Both the position numbers and the translations under genes were made by a program. The notes under the pieces are model-generated. The model saw nothing but the letters and a program-made list of their open reading frames with translations, made no database searches and was not told where the DNA came from. A stretch of 64,000 nt of DNA from Halalkalicoccus subterraneus (GTDB lineage: Archaea > Halobacteriota > Halobacteria > Halobacteriales > Halalkalicoccaceae): the NCBI RefSeq assembly GCF_003697815.1, contig NZ_RDQG01000085.1:1-64000 (forward strand), given 5' to 3'. Shown here piece by piece: positions 43,047 to 53,193 of this stretch; the stretch's first letter is position 1, and the number at the start of each line of letters is the position of its first letter.

Positions 43047-45451
43047 GCGACGCGGATACGAATGAAGCGACGGCGGCAGCTGCCGAACCCGACGGGGACG
43101 GTAGTAGTGGCACTTTCGGCTCTGCCATCAAACGCGGCGAGGACGTTCCACTGCTAACCGGTGACGGGGAGTACACCGACGATATCTTCCTGCGTGGAAC
43201 GACTCATCTGGCTATTCGCCGGTCCGATCACGCCCACGCACGAATCGAGAGTATCGATACCAGCGACGCCGAGGCTATGGACGGCGTTATCGCGGTGTAC
43301 ACCGGCGAGGACGTCGTCGAAAGCGGTGTTCCGAACACGATTCCGACCGCGTGGGACCTTCCTGGCCTCGTCCAACCACAGTATCGCATGCTCGCCACGG
43401 ACAAGGTTCGTCACGAGGGAACAGGTATTGCCGCCGTCATCGCGGAGACGCCCCACGTGGCCCACGACGCACTCGAGCGGATCACAGTCGAGTACGAGCC
43501 GCTTGAGCACGTCACCGATCCGGTCGAGGCCGTCGAACGCGACGTGCCCCCGGTTCACGACGAGGCAGCAGACAACGTCGCCTTCGACTTCGAACTCGGC
43601 GACGTGGATGCCACCGACGAGGCGTTCGCCGACGCCGACCGGGTTGCGAGCGTCGACCTCCGACAGCCACGTATCATTCCGAACGCGATGGAACCGCGTG
43701 CGGCCCTCGCGGACTGGGAGGACGCAACCGGAAAACTGCGTCTCTGGATGACGAGTCAGAACCCCCATCTCCATCGAATGCTGCTCTCAGCGGGCACATT
43801 GGGGCTTCCGGAGAACAAGATTCAGGTAATCGCTCCTGAAGTCGGCGGTGGCTTCGGGAGCAAGATCTACCACTATCCGGACGAGGCCGTGACAGCCTGG
43901 TGTTCGATGCAACTCGGCCGGCCGGTAAAGTGGCAGGCGACGCGCTCGGAGAGCTATCTGACCGACTGCCACGGCCGGGATCACGTGACGACCGGCGAGA
44001 TCGCTCTGGACGATGACGGAACGATCCGTGGAGTTCGAGTCCAAACGCACGCTGGCCTCGGCGCACAGCTTTCTCAGTTCGGCACAGCGACACCGTCGTA
44101 CCTTTACTCTACGGTTCTCTCCGGCCAGTACACCATCCCGGCGATTCACTGTCGGGTCATTGGCGCGTTCACGAACACGACACCCGTCGACGCCTATCGC
44201 GGTGCGGGTCGGGCCGAGGGGATCTACGTGATCGAGCGACTCGTTGACGTCGGTGCACGGGAACTCGGGATGGATCCGGCTGAACTGCGACGGCGCAATC
44301 TTGTCCAACCCGACGAATTCCCCTACGAATCGGCGGCGGCGCTCGTCTACGACAGCGGCGAGTACGAACGCGCGATGGATCTGGCGCTCGATCACATCGA
44401 CTACGACGAACTACGCGAGCGCCAGCGCGAGCTTCGAGACGAAGATCGGTACCTCGGAATCGGAATCGGTAACTTCGTCGAATCCGCGGGGCTCTCGCCA
44501 TCCGGACTCGCCGGCGATCTCGGCGCACAGGCCGGCGGCTGGGAGAGTTCGATCGTCCGCTTTGATTCGACGGGGTCGGTAACGGTCCTCGCTGGAACCG
44601 CCGACCAGGGACAGGGACACCGAACGACCTACGCCCAGATCGCGGCCGAAGAACTGGGGCTCTCCGTTGACGACATCGATGTCGTCGAAGGCGACACCGA
44701 TCGGATTCCGCAAGGAATGGGGACGTACGGCAGCCGAAGCGCCTCAATCGGCGGCGGCTCCATCGCTCGGGGTGCTCGCGAAGTTCGGGAGAAAGCTCGT
44801 CGGATCGCCGCCCACCAGCTCGAGACGAGCGTAGACGACCTTGAGTTCGAGGACGGCGAGTTCTGCATCACCGGTGCGCCAGATCGATCGCTTCACATTC
44901 AGACGATTGCACACGAGGCATACCTCGGTCACGACCTGCCTGAGGGAATGGATCCCGGTCTCGAGGAAACTAACTTCTACGACCCGGAGAACTTCACCTA
45001 CCCCTTTGGAACCCACGTCGCGGTCGTCGAAGTCGATCCCGAAACGGGTGAAATCGAGATCGAACGCTACGTCGCGGTCGACGACTGCGGCGAGATCATC
45101 AACCCGATGATCGTCGAAGGGCAGGTTCACGGCGGAATCGCACAGGGGATCGGGGCCGCACTCTACGAGGGAGCGGCGTACGACGACAATGGCCACCTTC
45201 AGACTCGTCGAATGGACGAGTACGCCGTCCCGCACTCGACGCAGCTACCGGAGTTCGAGACGGACAACACGGTAACGCCGAGTCCACACAACCCGATTGG
45301 GGTGAAAGGCGTCGGCGAGTCGGCTACCATTGCGGCGACACCGACGATGGTGTCGGCCGTCGTGGACGCGCTCGAGCCGTTCGGCGTCGACCACCTCGAT
45401 ATGCCTCTCACACCGGAGTCGGTCTGGCGGGCCATGGAGGGTGATCGGTAA
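43043..45451 (+). CDS. Molybdopterin large subunit of a hydroxylase (CoxL form II/xanthine dehydrogenase-like)
   Basis: An 802-residue protein of the xanthine dehydrogenase/CO dehydrogenase large-subunit family. VGGGFGSKIYHY lies near residue 270, AYRGAGRAEG near 385, and GTYGSRSASIGGGSI near 565, with the conserved C-terminal GVKGVGESATIA. Form I CO dehydrogenases have AYxCSFR at the active loop; this has AYRGAGR, the form II signature, so the substrate is more likely a purine, aldehyde or N-heterocycle than CO. It binds Mo-cytosine dinucleotide. Large, middle and small subunits follow in one operon. Confidence 0.85.
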   Translation: MSDADTNEATAAAAEPDGDGSSGTFGSAIKRGEDVPLLTGDGEYTDDIFLRGTTHLAIRRSDHAHARIESIDTSDAEAMDGVIAVYTGEDVVESGVPNTIPTAWDLPGLVQPQYRMLATDKVRHEGTGIAAVIAETPHVAHDALERITVEYEPLEHVTDPVEAVERDVPPVHDEAADNVAFDFELGDVDATDEAFADADRVASVDLRQPRIIPNAMEPRAALADWEDATGKLRLWMTSQNPHLHRMLLSAGTLGLPENKIQVIAPEVGGGFGSKIYHYPDEAVTAWCSMQLGRPVKWQATRSESYLTDCHGRDHVTTGEIALDDDGTIRGVRVQTHAGLGAQLSQFGTATPSYLYSTVLSGQYTIPAIHCRVIGAFTNTTPVDAYRGAGRAEGIYVIERLVDVGARELGMDPAELRRRNLVQPDEFPYESAAALVYDSGEYERAMDLALDHIDYDELRERQRELRDEDRYLGIGIGNFVESAGLSPSGLAGDLGAQAGGWESSIVRFDSTGSVTVLAGTADQGQGHRTTYAQIAAEELGLSVDDIDVVEGDTDRIPQGMGTYGSRSASIGGGSIARGAREVREKARRIAAHQLETSVDDLEFEDGEFCITGAPDRSLHIQTIAHEAYLGHDLPEGMDPGLEETNFYDPENFTYPFGTHVAVVEVDPETGEIEIERYVAVDDCGEIINPMIVEGQVHGGIAQGIGAALYEGAAYDDNGHLQTRRMDEYAVPHSTQLPEFETDNTVTPSPHNPIGVKGVGESATIAATPTMVSAVVDALEPFGVDHLDMPLTPESVWRAMEGDR

Positions 45452-46323
45452 TGTACACGAATGACTTCGAGTACTACCGGGCAGACAGCGTCGACGACGC
45501 ACTCTCGTTGCTCGGTGACCACGCCGGTGCCGAACTGGTCGCCGGCGCACACGGGCTGTTACCGCGAATGAAGACAGGGGACGAATCGCCGCCAGCGCTC
45601 GTCGATATCGGCCAACTGCGTGGGCTCGATATGATCGAAGAGGATGACGATGGGACTGCCCTCTCGATCGGCGCACTCGCTACACACGCCGAAATCGCCG
45701 ACTCCGAGACTGTCCGACAGCGTGCGAGCGCACTCGCCAACGCTGCGGCCGAGTTGGGTGACCCACAGGTTCGAAACGGTGGGACGATCGGCGGCAATCT
45801 TGCCCACGGCGATGCGCGTTCGGATCCGCCGGCCGCCTTGCTCGCACTCGGCGGTTCGCTCAAGGTTCGCGGGTCAGACGGCGAGCGAACGATCGACGCG
45901 ACCGACCTTTTCGAGGGACCGTTCGAGACGGCGATCGCTAATGACGAGATCGTCACTGGCATTCGGATACCGACCATCGACGATGCAGTAAGCGGCTATC
46001 GCAAACGTCGAGATCCGCTCTCGGGCTATGCATTAGTCGGTATCGGCGTCTGGCTTCGAACCGACGGCGAGACGATCGAGGAAGCTCGAGTCGCCGTCAC
46101 CGGTGCGACGACGACTCCTGCGAGACTGCCGGCTGTCGAGGACTCACTCGAGGGGGAAGCGATTACCGAGGATACGATCACCGCGGCATCGGCCAAAGCC
46201 GGTACAACAGTCGACGACGGAGCGTTCGTTTCGGACGTGCAGGCGAGCGCCGAGTATCGCGAACACCTGTTGACGATCGATACCGAGCGTGCGCTGTATG
46301 ATGTTCTGGATATCAGTCGGTGA
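45451..46323 (+). CDS. FAD subunit of molybdenum hydroxylase (CoxM-like)
   Basis: A 290-residue protein with the FAD-binding PCMH fold: LVAGAHGLLPRMKTG, NGGTIGGNLAHGDARSDPPAAL and a C-terminal CO-dehydrogenase FAD domain (EARVAVTGATTTPARL). It passes electrons from the FeS subunit to an acceptor such as quinone or NAD. It shares its first base with the stop of the large-subunit gene, so translation is coupled. Complete. Confidence 0.9.
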   Translation: MYTNDFEYYRADSVDDALSLLGDHAGAELVAGAHGLLPRMKTGDESPPALVDIGQLRGLDMIEEDDDGTALSIGALATHAEIADSETVRQRASALANAAAELGDPQVRNGGTIGGNLAHGDARSDPPAALLALGGSLKVRGSDGERTIDATDLFEGPFETAIANDEIVTGIRIPTIDDAVSGYRKRRDPLSGYALVGIGVWLRTDGETIEEARVAVTGATTTPARLPAVEDSLEGEAITEDTITAASAKAGTTVDDGAFVSDVQASAEYREHLLTIDTERALYDVLDISR

Positions 46324-46480
46324 ACCGCCTCGGGGCCAAGTGGTTCGAGACACTCGGCCCGCTACCTGTAGACGATCGATGTGCTGGACGCGACCACAGG
46401 GGTCGTCGTCGCGTGCATTCGAGTCGAGAATGCTCGTATCCGGCTGAAAAACATTTCGTCGATTCTACTCTCGGAAACGT

Positions 46481-46497
46481 ACACACCACGGCGTGAT
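46481..46497. repeat. Imperfect copy of the CACACC palindrome
   Basis: ACACACC-AC-GGCGTGA with one mismatch, downstream of the hydroxylase operon and 25 bases before the amidase stop. The preceding CTCGGAAACGT is similar to the CTTCGGAC leader of the other copies. Confidence 0.4.
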
Positions 46498-46521
46498 CAG
46501 TCAGACGGTGTCTACTGATCT

Positions 46522-48039
46522 CTACAGATCTTCGAGCGGCGGTGCATTTTCGGGTGGTTCTCGTAGATCGGTATGCTGGTCGAATGCGTATGCCAACGAC
46601 AGCAGCATCGACTCATCGTATGGCTTCCCGAGAAGTTCGACACCGACGGGGAGGCCGTTGTCCGTCAGCCCTCCTGGAATCGATATTGCACACAGTCCGG
46701 ATTGAGAGGCAATGACGGTGTTTGTCGGAAACGTTAGTGTGTCGAGTGCACCTGATTCGATATCCGTTGCTTTGGGTGGCAGGACTTGGACATCAGGACA
46801 CAGCAACACATCGAGATCGTTGGCTGCATAGACGTTCAAAACATCACGCTGGAATGAGAGTTGTGCGGCTACACTTTTCCAATAGTCGGGGTCCGACTCT
46901 GGGTCCGTTGGTGCTTCTTCGGCGATCCCGATAAACAGATCGAGAATTTCGGAGTACTGGTTCGATTCGTACAACTCAGCAACCGAATCAACTGGTGCAT
47001 CCGGACGTGCTTGGAAGAATTCGTTCAAATCTCGCTTTGACTGCAGAAGATACAGTGACGTGCTATCGAGATGCTCATCGAGATTCGGGATACTGACCGG
47101 CTCAACAATCTCGGCTCCTAAATCGGCCATTGTGTCAATTGCCTCGTCGACCAGTGTTGTGACCGGTCCACTCTCCGGATCGTTTTCATCGCCGAACGCA
47201 TCCCGGAGGACGCCGATTCGTGTGCCATCGAACGCGTCGGCGTCGAGGTGATCAACATACGAGCCCGCCTCATCCGCGAACTCGGTCACAGCAGTATACT
47301 CGTCTTCAGCATCGTAACCTACTGTAACGTCAAGCACGGATGCGAGATCCTTCGCGGTTCGGGCCATCGGTCCAGGCGTGTCTTGCGAGGCGACAAGTGG
47401 TGACATACCCGTCCGGCTGAGAAGCCCTGGTGTCACGCGAATTCCAAAGAGATTATTGAACGAAGCAGGGAGTCGGATCGATCCACCGGTGTCTTCACCA
47501 ATTCCGATAGCTCCGAGATTCGCCGCAACTGCGGCGCCAGTCCCGCTACTTGATCCTCCTGGATCGCGTTCCGGATCATACGGATTTTTCGTTCGCCCGA
47601 TTACCGACGAGTAGCCAAACCAGGATGTCGCCCAATCTGGGAGGTTCGTCTTTGCCAGTATGATTGCACCTGCTTCACGGAGATGCTTGATGAGTGTTGC
47701 ATCTGCTGATGGCTGGTAGTTGGCAAATGCTTCCGACCCGAACGTGGTTGTGATCCCTGCCGTCTCGACTTGATCTTTTACCACGAACGGAATACCGTGT
47801 AGAGGTCCAACACGCCCTTCAGCATCGAATTTCTCGTCCAGCTCGATTGCCTGCTCTACTGCTTGTGGGTTGATAGTGATGATTGCGTTGAGTTCAGGGC
47901 CGTGCTGATCGTACTTTTCAATACGGTTGAGATATGTCTCGACCAGCTCTTGAGCGGTGAGGTCATCTGATTGGTAGGCTGTGTGAATCTCGTCGATCGT
48001 TGCGTCTGTTACTTCGAATGCCACGGATCGACGGTACAA
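46522..48039 (-). CDS. Amidase (amidase-signature family)
   Basis: A 505-residue protein with the amidase signature: catalytic Lys in FVVKDQ (about residue 87), the Gly/Ser stretch GGSSSGTGAAVAA and the nucleophile region GEDTGGSIRLPAS, forming Ser-cisSer-Lys. Such enzymes hydrolyse amides; GatA is the closest known relative but no GatB/C neighbours occur, so a catabolic amidase is likely. Divergently oriented to pxpA with about 100 bases between. It would cleave a linear amide after ring opening. Confidence 0.85.
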   Translation of the reverse strand: MYRRSVAFEVTDATIDEIHTAYQSDDLTAQELVETYLNRIEKYDQHGPELNAIITINPQAVEQAIELDEKFDAEGRVGPLHGIPFVVKDQVETAGITTTFGSEAFANYQPSADATLIKHLREAGAIILAKTNLPDWATSWFGYSSVIGRTKNPYDPERDPGGSSSGTGAAVAANLGAIGIGEDTGGSIRLPASFNNLFGIRVTPGLLSRTGMSPLVASQDTPGPMARTAKDLASVLDVTVGYDAEDEYTAVTEFADEAGSYVDHLDADAFDGTRIGVLRDAFGDENDPESGPVTTLVDEAIDTMADLGAEIVEPVSIPNLDEHLDSTSLYLLQSKRDLNEFFQARPDAPVDSVAELYESNQYSEILDLFIGIAEEAPTDPESDPDYWKSVAAQLSFQRDVLNVYAANDLDVLLCPDVQVLPPKATDIESGALDTLTFPTNTVIASQSGLCAISIPGGLTDNGLPVGVELLGKPYDESMLLSLAYAFDQHTDLREPPENAPPLEDL

Positions 48040-48139
48040 TCACCACATACTGCCATAGCTCTACCTACTGGAGACGTGATGGAGTACATTTGCGACACCT
48101 CAAGTAGGAGGGCGATAAACCAAACAACGACCATCAACC

Positions 48140-48901
48140 ATGACAGCAATGGACATCAACGGCGATATGGGCGAGAGTTTCGGAAATTGGGAAATGGGCC
48201 GCGACGAGGAAGTAATGCCCTACATCACGTCCGCAAATATCGCTGGCGGCTATCATGCTGGCGACCCGCACGTACTACGAGAAACCGTCGAACTCGCCGC
48301 TGAGCACGATGTCGGACTCGGCATTCATCCCGGCCTCCCAGACAAAATGGGGTTCGGTCGCCGGACGATGGACGCCTCTCCTGAAGAACTCCGAGACTAC
48401 GTCATCTATCAGCTGGGCGCTTTGATGGCGTTTGCACAGCGCCATGACGCGTCTGTCCAGCACGTCAAACCCCATGGGGCGATGTACTCCATGCTCTCGG
48501 AAAGCGAGGACCATTGTCGTGCTGTCCTCGAGGGAATCCTCGAGGTCGATCCCGATCTCATCTATCTGGCGACGGATATGAACATCTACGAGGTAACGCA
48601 GGAGTACGACGAGCTAGACGCTGTTTTCGAAGGCTACGTCGATCTTAGCTACAATCCGGATCGAACGCTGATCGTCGAGAAGGAAGTTGAACCAAAGGAC
48701 CCTGATTTGGTCGCCGATCGAGCCGTCTCTATTGCAACGCGTGGCGAAGTCGAAGCCGCTGATGGAACGGTGATCGATATTCCTGCCTCGTCGATCTGCA
48801 TCCACGGTGATGGTCCCAATTCCGTCGAACTTCTAGAAACGATCCATGATCGATTCGAACAACACGGCGTCGAGCTGGCCCGCCTCGACGACATCGTATA
48901 G
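48140..48901 (+). CDS. pxpA: 5-oxoprolinase subunit PxpA (LamB/YcsF family)
   Basis: A 253-residue LamB/YcsF protein with the conserved MDINGDMGESFGNW, ANIAGGYHAGDP and HVKPHGAMY blocks. PxpA with PxpB and PxpC makes the ATP-dependent 5-oxoprolinase that opens 5-oxoproline to glutamate. Start at 48140 or 48149 (MDINGD). pxpB and pxpC and a biotin carboxylase lie downstream on the other strand, so the set is split across both strands. Confidence 0.9.
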   Translation: MTAMDINGDMGESFGNWEMGRDEEVMPYITSANIAGGYHAGDPHVLRETVELAAEHDVGLGIHPGLPDKMGFGRRTMDASPEELRDYVIYQLGALMAFAQRHDASVQHVKPHGAMYSMLSESEDHCRAVLEGILEVDPDLIYLATDMNIYEVTQEYDELDAVFEGYVDLSYNPDRTLIVEKEVEPKDPDLVADRAVSIATRGEVEAADGTVIDIPASSICIHGDGPNSVELLETIHDRFEQHGVELARLDDIV

Positions 48902-48936
48902 AGTAACTTTACACGTATCAACGCTAGTCGATTCGA

Positions 48937-50289
48937 TCAGGAGTCGTCGAGTCCACTGAACTGCTGATCGAGATATTTCGTCGTGTGATTGCTCTCGACG
49001 AAGACCTCATCCTCGAGGACGGCACGGTGGAACGGAATCGTCGTCGCGATACCCTCGATGTCCGTCTCCGTGAGCGTCCGTTTGCTGCGTGCAAGCACTT
49101 CCGATCGGTCTTGTGCGGTGACGATGATCTTCCCAACGAGCGAGTCGTAAAACGGACTGATTCGGTCTCCCTCATTGACGCCGTCATCGACACGAACCCC
49201 CATGCCTGTCGGGGGCCGATAGGTTTCAAGTGTTCCTGGTGTTGGCGTGAACTCCTCGAACGGATCTTCTGCGTTGATACGGAACTCCATGGCGACGCCC
49301 CTAGGTTCGACTTCGGACTGGTCGAACGACACCGTCTCGCCCGCGGCGACGCGGAACTGTTCTTTGACGATATCGATCCCCGTTACAGCCTCCGTTATGG
49401 TATGTTCGACTTGGATTCGGGCATTGACCTCGAGGAAGTAGAACTCGCCGTCCTCATAGAGAAATTCCACTGTACCGGCGCTGCTATAGCCGGCTTCGCC
49501 AACCCCACTTCGGGCTGCCTCACAGAGATCAGCCCGTGTGTCCGCATCGAGTACCGGCGACGGTGTCTCTTCGATGAGCTTCTGCTGGCGACGTTGCACA
49601 GAACAGTCGCGCTCGTAGAGATGCCGTACGTTCCCGTGTGTATCACCGATAACCTGTACTTCGATGTGACGTGGGTTCTCAAGGAATCGCTCGACGTAGA
49701 CTGCGTCGTTGTCGAAATACGCCTCGCCTTCACGTTTGGCGTCTTGGAACTGCTCGTCGATCTCCTCAGGCCCAGTAACGACCTTTAGCCCTCGTCCACC
49801 GCCACCACCGTCGGCTTTGATCGCTACCGGATAGCCATGTTCGTCAGCAAACGCTTTCACTTCGGACGCATCGTCGATCGGTTCGTCCGTTCCGGGGACC
49901 GTTGGAACACCCGCCTCCTGCATGATGGCGCGTGCTTTCGTCTTCTCACCGAAATCAGCCATCAGCGTTGCTGGTGGCCCGACCCAGATGAATTCGGACT
50001 CTTCGACGCGACGAGCGAATGATTCGTTTTCCGCAAGGAATCCGTAGCCAGGGTGGATTGCGTCTGCGTTAGCTTCGGTTGCCGCCTCTATTAGCGATTC
50101 CTGATCGAGATAGCTTTTCCCGGCAACTGATGATCCAATATGGTACGCTTCATCGGCACGGCGAACGTGTTTTGCCGTCTCATCAGCGTCGCTGTAGACG
50201 GCGACCGTCTCGATTCCAAGCTCGGCCGCTGCTTGCATCACACGAACTGCGATTTCGCCCCGGTTTGCGACGAGTACTTTATCAATCAT
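48937..50289 (-). CDS. accC: Biotin carboxylase
   Basis: A 450-residue biotin carboxylase. Start [19 protein letters not shown] at 50289, ATP-grasp glycine loop [28 protein letters not shown] and the C-terminal biotin-carboxylase domain. It overlaps the pxpC stop by eight bases. Extra codons upstream (to 50373) are out of family and not used. It carboxylates the biotin of a carrier, probably the gene at 53194. In several bacteria such carboxylase/carrier genes are linked to pxpABC. Confidence 0.9.
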   Translation of the reverse strand: MIDKVLVANRGEIAVRVMQAAAELGIETVAVYSDADETAKHVRRADEAYHIGSSVAGKSYLDQESLIEAATEANADAIHPGYGFLAENESFARRVEESEFIWVGPPATLMADFGEKTKARAIMQEAGVPTVPGTDEPIDDASEVKAFADEHGYPVAIKADGGGGGRGLKVVTGPEEIDEQFQDAKREGEAYFDNDAVYVERFLENPRHIEVQVIGDTHGNVRHLYERDCSVQRRQQKLIEETPSPVLDADTRADLCEAARSGVGEAGYSSAGTVEFLYEDGEFYFLEVNARIQVEHTITEAVTGIDIVKEQFRVAAGETVSFDQSEVEPRGVAMEFRINAEDPFEEFTPTPGTLETYRPPTGMGVRVDDGVNEGDRISPFYDSLVGKIIVTAQDRSEVLARSKRTLTETDIEGIATTIPFHRAVLEDEVFVESNHTTKYLDQQFSGLDDS

Positions 50290-51271
50290 CTGTTGAAGGG
50301 GAATCTTCCTGCAGTGATGTGCGGATCTGCTCGAGGGTCTGGTCTCGCTCGCGCCGCATCGCAAGTGCGTCATCGATATCGACCGCGTTGAAAGTGACTG
50401 TATTGTGGGTTCGACACTGCGAAAGCAGATCTCGGTCCGGACTCACAATGGTTCCAACAGTCGTATACCCACCACCGGTAACGGCATCTCGCATGAGGAT
50501 GATCGGTTGCCCGGCCATCTGAATGGACCCAACGGGGTAGCCAAGGTCCACAACGTTGGTCACATCCGGACCAGCACCAAAGGGTTGCTCGCGCTTTTCG
50601 AACATATCTGTGATGTCCGGTCCATTAAATCGATAGCCGACCCGATCGGCTTCATCGGAGATCTTCCACTCGGCATCGATGAACCGATCCCGTCCATCGT
50701 CGGTCAGACGATACGCACACAGACCCATCACAACGTTGATCTCGTGTGTCGCGTAGTCGGGTTGGTTGTCCTCATCGATCGATGTGCCGATCATCTCCTC
50801 GGCGTTCGACGAACTACCGATCGGCAATGTATCGCCCTCTTCGAGTGAGCGCCCTTCATGACCACCGATGCCAATGAGTGTATAGGTCGAACGGCTTCCC
50901 ATTACGGGTTCAATATCTATTCCCCCAGCAACGGCGAGATATGCGCGTGTTCCCTCCGTTGCGAATTCGAAGGCAAGCGTATCACCGGCCTCAGCCTGCA
51001 CAGCCGTCCATAGGGGAACCTCCTCATCGTTGAGCGATGGATCCATGTCGGCACCAGTAATGGCGAAGACGGTGTCCTCCGCAAACTCGATATCCGCCCC
51101 CATGTACGTCATTTCGAGAGTGGCATCGGATTCGTCGTTCCCGACAAGCCAGTTAGCGACTTTGTGAGCAAACTGATCCATCGCACCGGATGGCGGCATT
51201 CCGATATGATAGTGGCCATAGCGACCAGTGTCTTGAACCGTCGTAACGAGTCCCCCATCGAGGATACGCAT
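50282..51271 (-). CDS. pxpC: 5-oxoprolinase subunit PxpC (KipA, biotin-dependent carboxyltransferase family)
   Basis: A 329-residue KipA/allophanate-hydrolase subunit 2-type protein: [23 protein letters not shown] at the start, [27 protein letters not shown] and [15 protein letters not shown]. It follows pxpB directly (ATG and stop share 51271) and overlaps accC. With PxpA and PxpB it forms the ATP-dependent ring-opening complex. Confidence 0.9.
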   Translation of the reverse strand: MRILDGGLVTTVQDTGRYGHYHIGMPPSGAMDQFAHKVANWLVGNDESDATLEMTYMGADIEFAEDTVFAITGADMDPSLNDEEVPLWTAVQAEAGDTLAFEFATEGTRAYLAVAGGIDIEPVMGSRSTYTLIGIGGHEGRSLEEGDTLPIGSSSNAEEMIGTSIDEDNQPDYATHEINVVMGLCAYRLTDDGRDRFIDAEWKISDEADRVGYRFNGPDITDMFEKREQPFGAGPDVTNVVDLGYPVGSIQMAGQPIILMRDAVTGGGYTTVGTIVSPDRDLLSQCRTHNTVTFNAVDIDDALAMRRERDQTLEQIRTSLQEDSPSTDD

Positions 51272-52173
51272 CAGTCAAGCACCTCCAGAAGCTGCTCGTT
51301 GTAGCCATGTGGATCTTCGAAAAACGCCTGCGGTTCGAAGTCTATCTTCGAGTAATTGTATTGGTAGGAGTTGTCTTCAACGTCTTCTCGAATCGAATCG
51401 TATTCGTCGCGATCGATTTGACGGAAGCTGATAATATCTCCTGGGTTCGGAAGTACCATCGAATCCTCAAATGCCGACAGCTTCTGATCAACGTCTAACA
51501 CCTCAACAGGTGTTCGTCCATAGAGCTGATAGCCCCCAGCACCAGGAACAGGATAGATCGCAGTGAACGCACCACCGAACCCAACTGCTCGACTTGGCGT
51601 TGCTGTTCGTGGCTGTTCGTATTTTGGCACCTCGATCTGCTCGTCACGAGGGACCATTTGGAAGCAAAATGGGAGTCCAGGAACGAATCCGATCATCGTC
51701 ACCATATGTGGCGCGCCGCTGTGATGATCGATGAAGGCCTCAACCGAATCGAATCCGTTGATCTCAGCAGAATACTCGAGGTCGGTCGAATCCGGATCTT
51801 GATGTCGATCCCGGAAATCCATCACCGTTTCATGCGTCCATGGGTCATCGTAGAAGACGGGAATCTCGAATATGCGTGCTTCCCACTGATAGTCTGAGAC
51901 GTCGATTTCTTCCTCGAGTGCCTTGAGCTCGTCAATTAGATCATCAGGGTGGAGTGTCCCTGGATCGAATTGAATCAGATACGAGGCATTCGATGGTGCT
52001 ACTTCAATAAGGCCGTCAGGACCGTTCTGGCGAATCTCCTGTGTTATCGCCTGTGCTTTAAAATTCGCATCGAAGCTCATTGCTTCATCCAGCTCAACGA
52101 ACACCCAATCATCCCCACCGTATTCATATCGTGGGGAGGAAAGCTCCTGTCTCGTTATCGTTTTATTCGCCAT
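51271..52173 (-). CDS. pxpB: 5-oxoprolinase subunit PxpB (KipI, allophanate hydrolase subunit 1 family)
   Basis: A protein of about 300 residues. The family core is visible: YLIQFDPGTLHPDDLID, FEIPVFYDDP and the hallmark FVPGLPFCFQMVPRD, then AVGFGGAFTAIYPVPGAGGYQLYGRTPV. I start at ATG 52173 (MANKTITR); a GTG at 52200 extends it. The usual size is about 230, so an N-terminal extension exists. Operon order pxpB-pxpC-accC. Confidence 0.9.
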   Translation of the reverse strand: MANKTITRQELSSPRYEYGGDDWVFVELDEAMSFDANFKAQAITQEIRQNGPDGLIEVAPSNASYLIQFDPGTLHPDDLIDELKALEEEIDVSDYQWEARIFEIPVFYDDPWTHETVMDFRDRHQDPDSTDLEYSAEINGFDSVEAFIDHHSGAPHMVTMIGFVPGLPFCFQMVPRDEQIEVPKYEQPRTATPSRAVGFGGAFTAIYPVPGAGGYQLYGRTPVEVLDVDQKLSAFEDSMVLPNPGDIISFRQIDRDEYDSIREDVEDNSYQYNYSKIDFEPQAFFEDPHGYNEQLLEVLD

Positions 52174-52442
52174 TCTACTGCGATAGAGAGTAGTTACCAC
52201 CGTATAGGTATCGACTCAACCCTAATAGCGAACATATTGAATGCACCCGTTTGCTCACAATTGACACTACTGAAGGATTTACCAAAACGCAGGCGCTAAG
52301 GCCCCTTCCTCAACAAGCGACCGAAGGGAGCGAGTAGGGAGGGGATACAGCGCCGTCATCGTCTTCCATCAATGCGATACTGCCGACCCGCAGGCCCACG
52401 CCATCGGTAGCTTTATGCGTATCTACTTCGTAGATACACTCA

Positions 52443-52589
52443 ATGGATCGGTACGAGGTCGAAGGACACGAAGTCCTCGAAACAGAAGCCAAACGATCCG
52501 GCAACGGCGCGCACGTCTACGTCCCGAAAGCGTGGGCCGGCGCGACCGTCAAGGTCGTCCGCGTCACCGATCCATCCGCCGACGAGTAG
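52443..52589 (+). CDS. DUF2080 transposase-associated protein
   Basis: A 48-residue protein, MDRYEVEGHEVLETEAKR, then GNGAHVYVPKAWAGATVKVVRV, the standard form of the small DUF2080 protein that precedes haloarchaeal tnpB genes. Three bases separate its TAG from the ATG of the tnpB remnant. It is intact although its tnpB partner is dead. Role in transposition is unknown. Confidence 0.8.
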   Translation: MDRYEVEGHEVLETEAKRSGNGAHVYVPKAWAGATVKVVRVTDPSADE

Positions 52590-52592
52590 ACC

Positions 52593-53114
52593 ATGCGCTA
52601 CAACTACCGGTACAGGCTCAAACCGACCGACGAACTCCACGAACGATTAGCGTGGACCGTCGATACCTGCCGGTAGGTCTACAATCACTTCCTTCACCGA
52701 CTTAACCGAGTAGACGGCACACTCCCGTCGAACTCCCGCAACCGCGCCGGAGCGGCGTGGGGGACGTTCCTCCGAATGTTGGAGTACAAGTGCGAACGCG
52801 AAGGTACGCACTTCGCCGCCGTCGATCCACGAGGAACGACGAAAGAGTGTTCGGAGTGTGGCGTTTCGACCGACAAACCGCTGTGGGTCCGGGAACACTC
52901 GTGTCCGTCATGCGGGTTCGAGGCGGACCGCGACCTCAACGCCGCCTACAACATCCTTTCACGCGGTCTCAATCAAGTAGGGGTGGTTCACCCCGATTCA
53001 ATGCCTGCGGAGACTGCACTCCCTACGGGAACCGATTCGGTTCCTGCAAAGCGCGTCTTAGAAACAGGAAGCCCCGTCCTCAGCGAGGCCGTCAGGCCGA
53101 GCAGGGCGGGGTAG
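52593..53114 (+). pseudogene. TnpB remnant
   Basis: Starts MRYNYRYRLKPTDELHERL as normal, meets an amber stop (TAG at 52674-52676, where the family has Gln), continues VYNHFLHRLN, then jumps straight to the C-terminal zinc-finger domain (CSECGVSTDKPL, CPSCGFEADRDLNAAYN). About 200 central codons, including two catalytic residues, are missing. Not functional as a nuclease. Confidence 0.8.
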
Positions 53115-53193
53115 TTCACCGCTGATGGTCGACGAATAGGCCTTCTCAAAGATTATGTAGACAGGGGGAAGATAGAAGGGTGAGATTTCAGAG

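Larger units (their letters stand above)
52300..53121 (+). mobile_element. Decayed IS1341-type element (DUF2080 gene plus tnpB remnant)
   Basis: Left end near 52300 has CCCCTTCCTC ... GAGTAGGGAGGGG, a hairpin. The right end near 53121 has AGCCCCGTCCTC ... GGGCGGGG as in the 36-37 kb element. It contains an intact DUF2080 gene and a tnpB with an amber stop and a large internal deletion; it is about 820 bp, much shorter than a complete element. Confidence 0.65.

Noticed and set aside
42567-46323. A carbon monoxide dehydrogenase for CO oxidation
   Set aside because: The large subunit has AYRGAGR rather than the AYxCSFR loop of true CO oxidisers, so CO is not the expected substrate.
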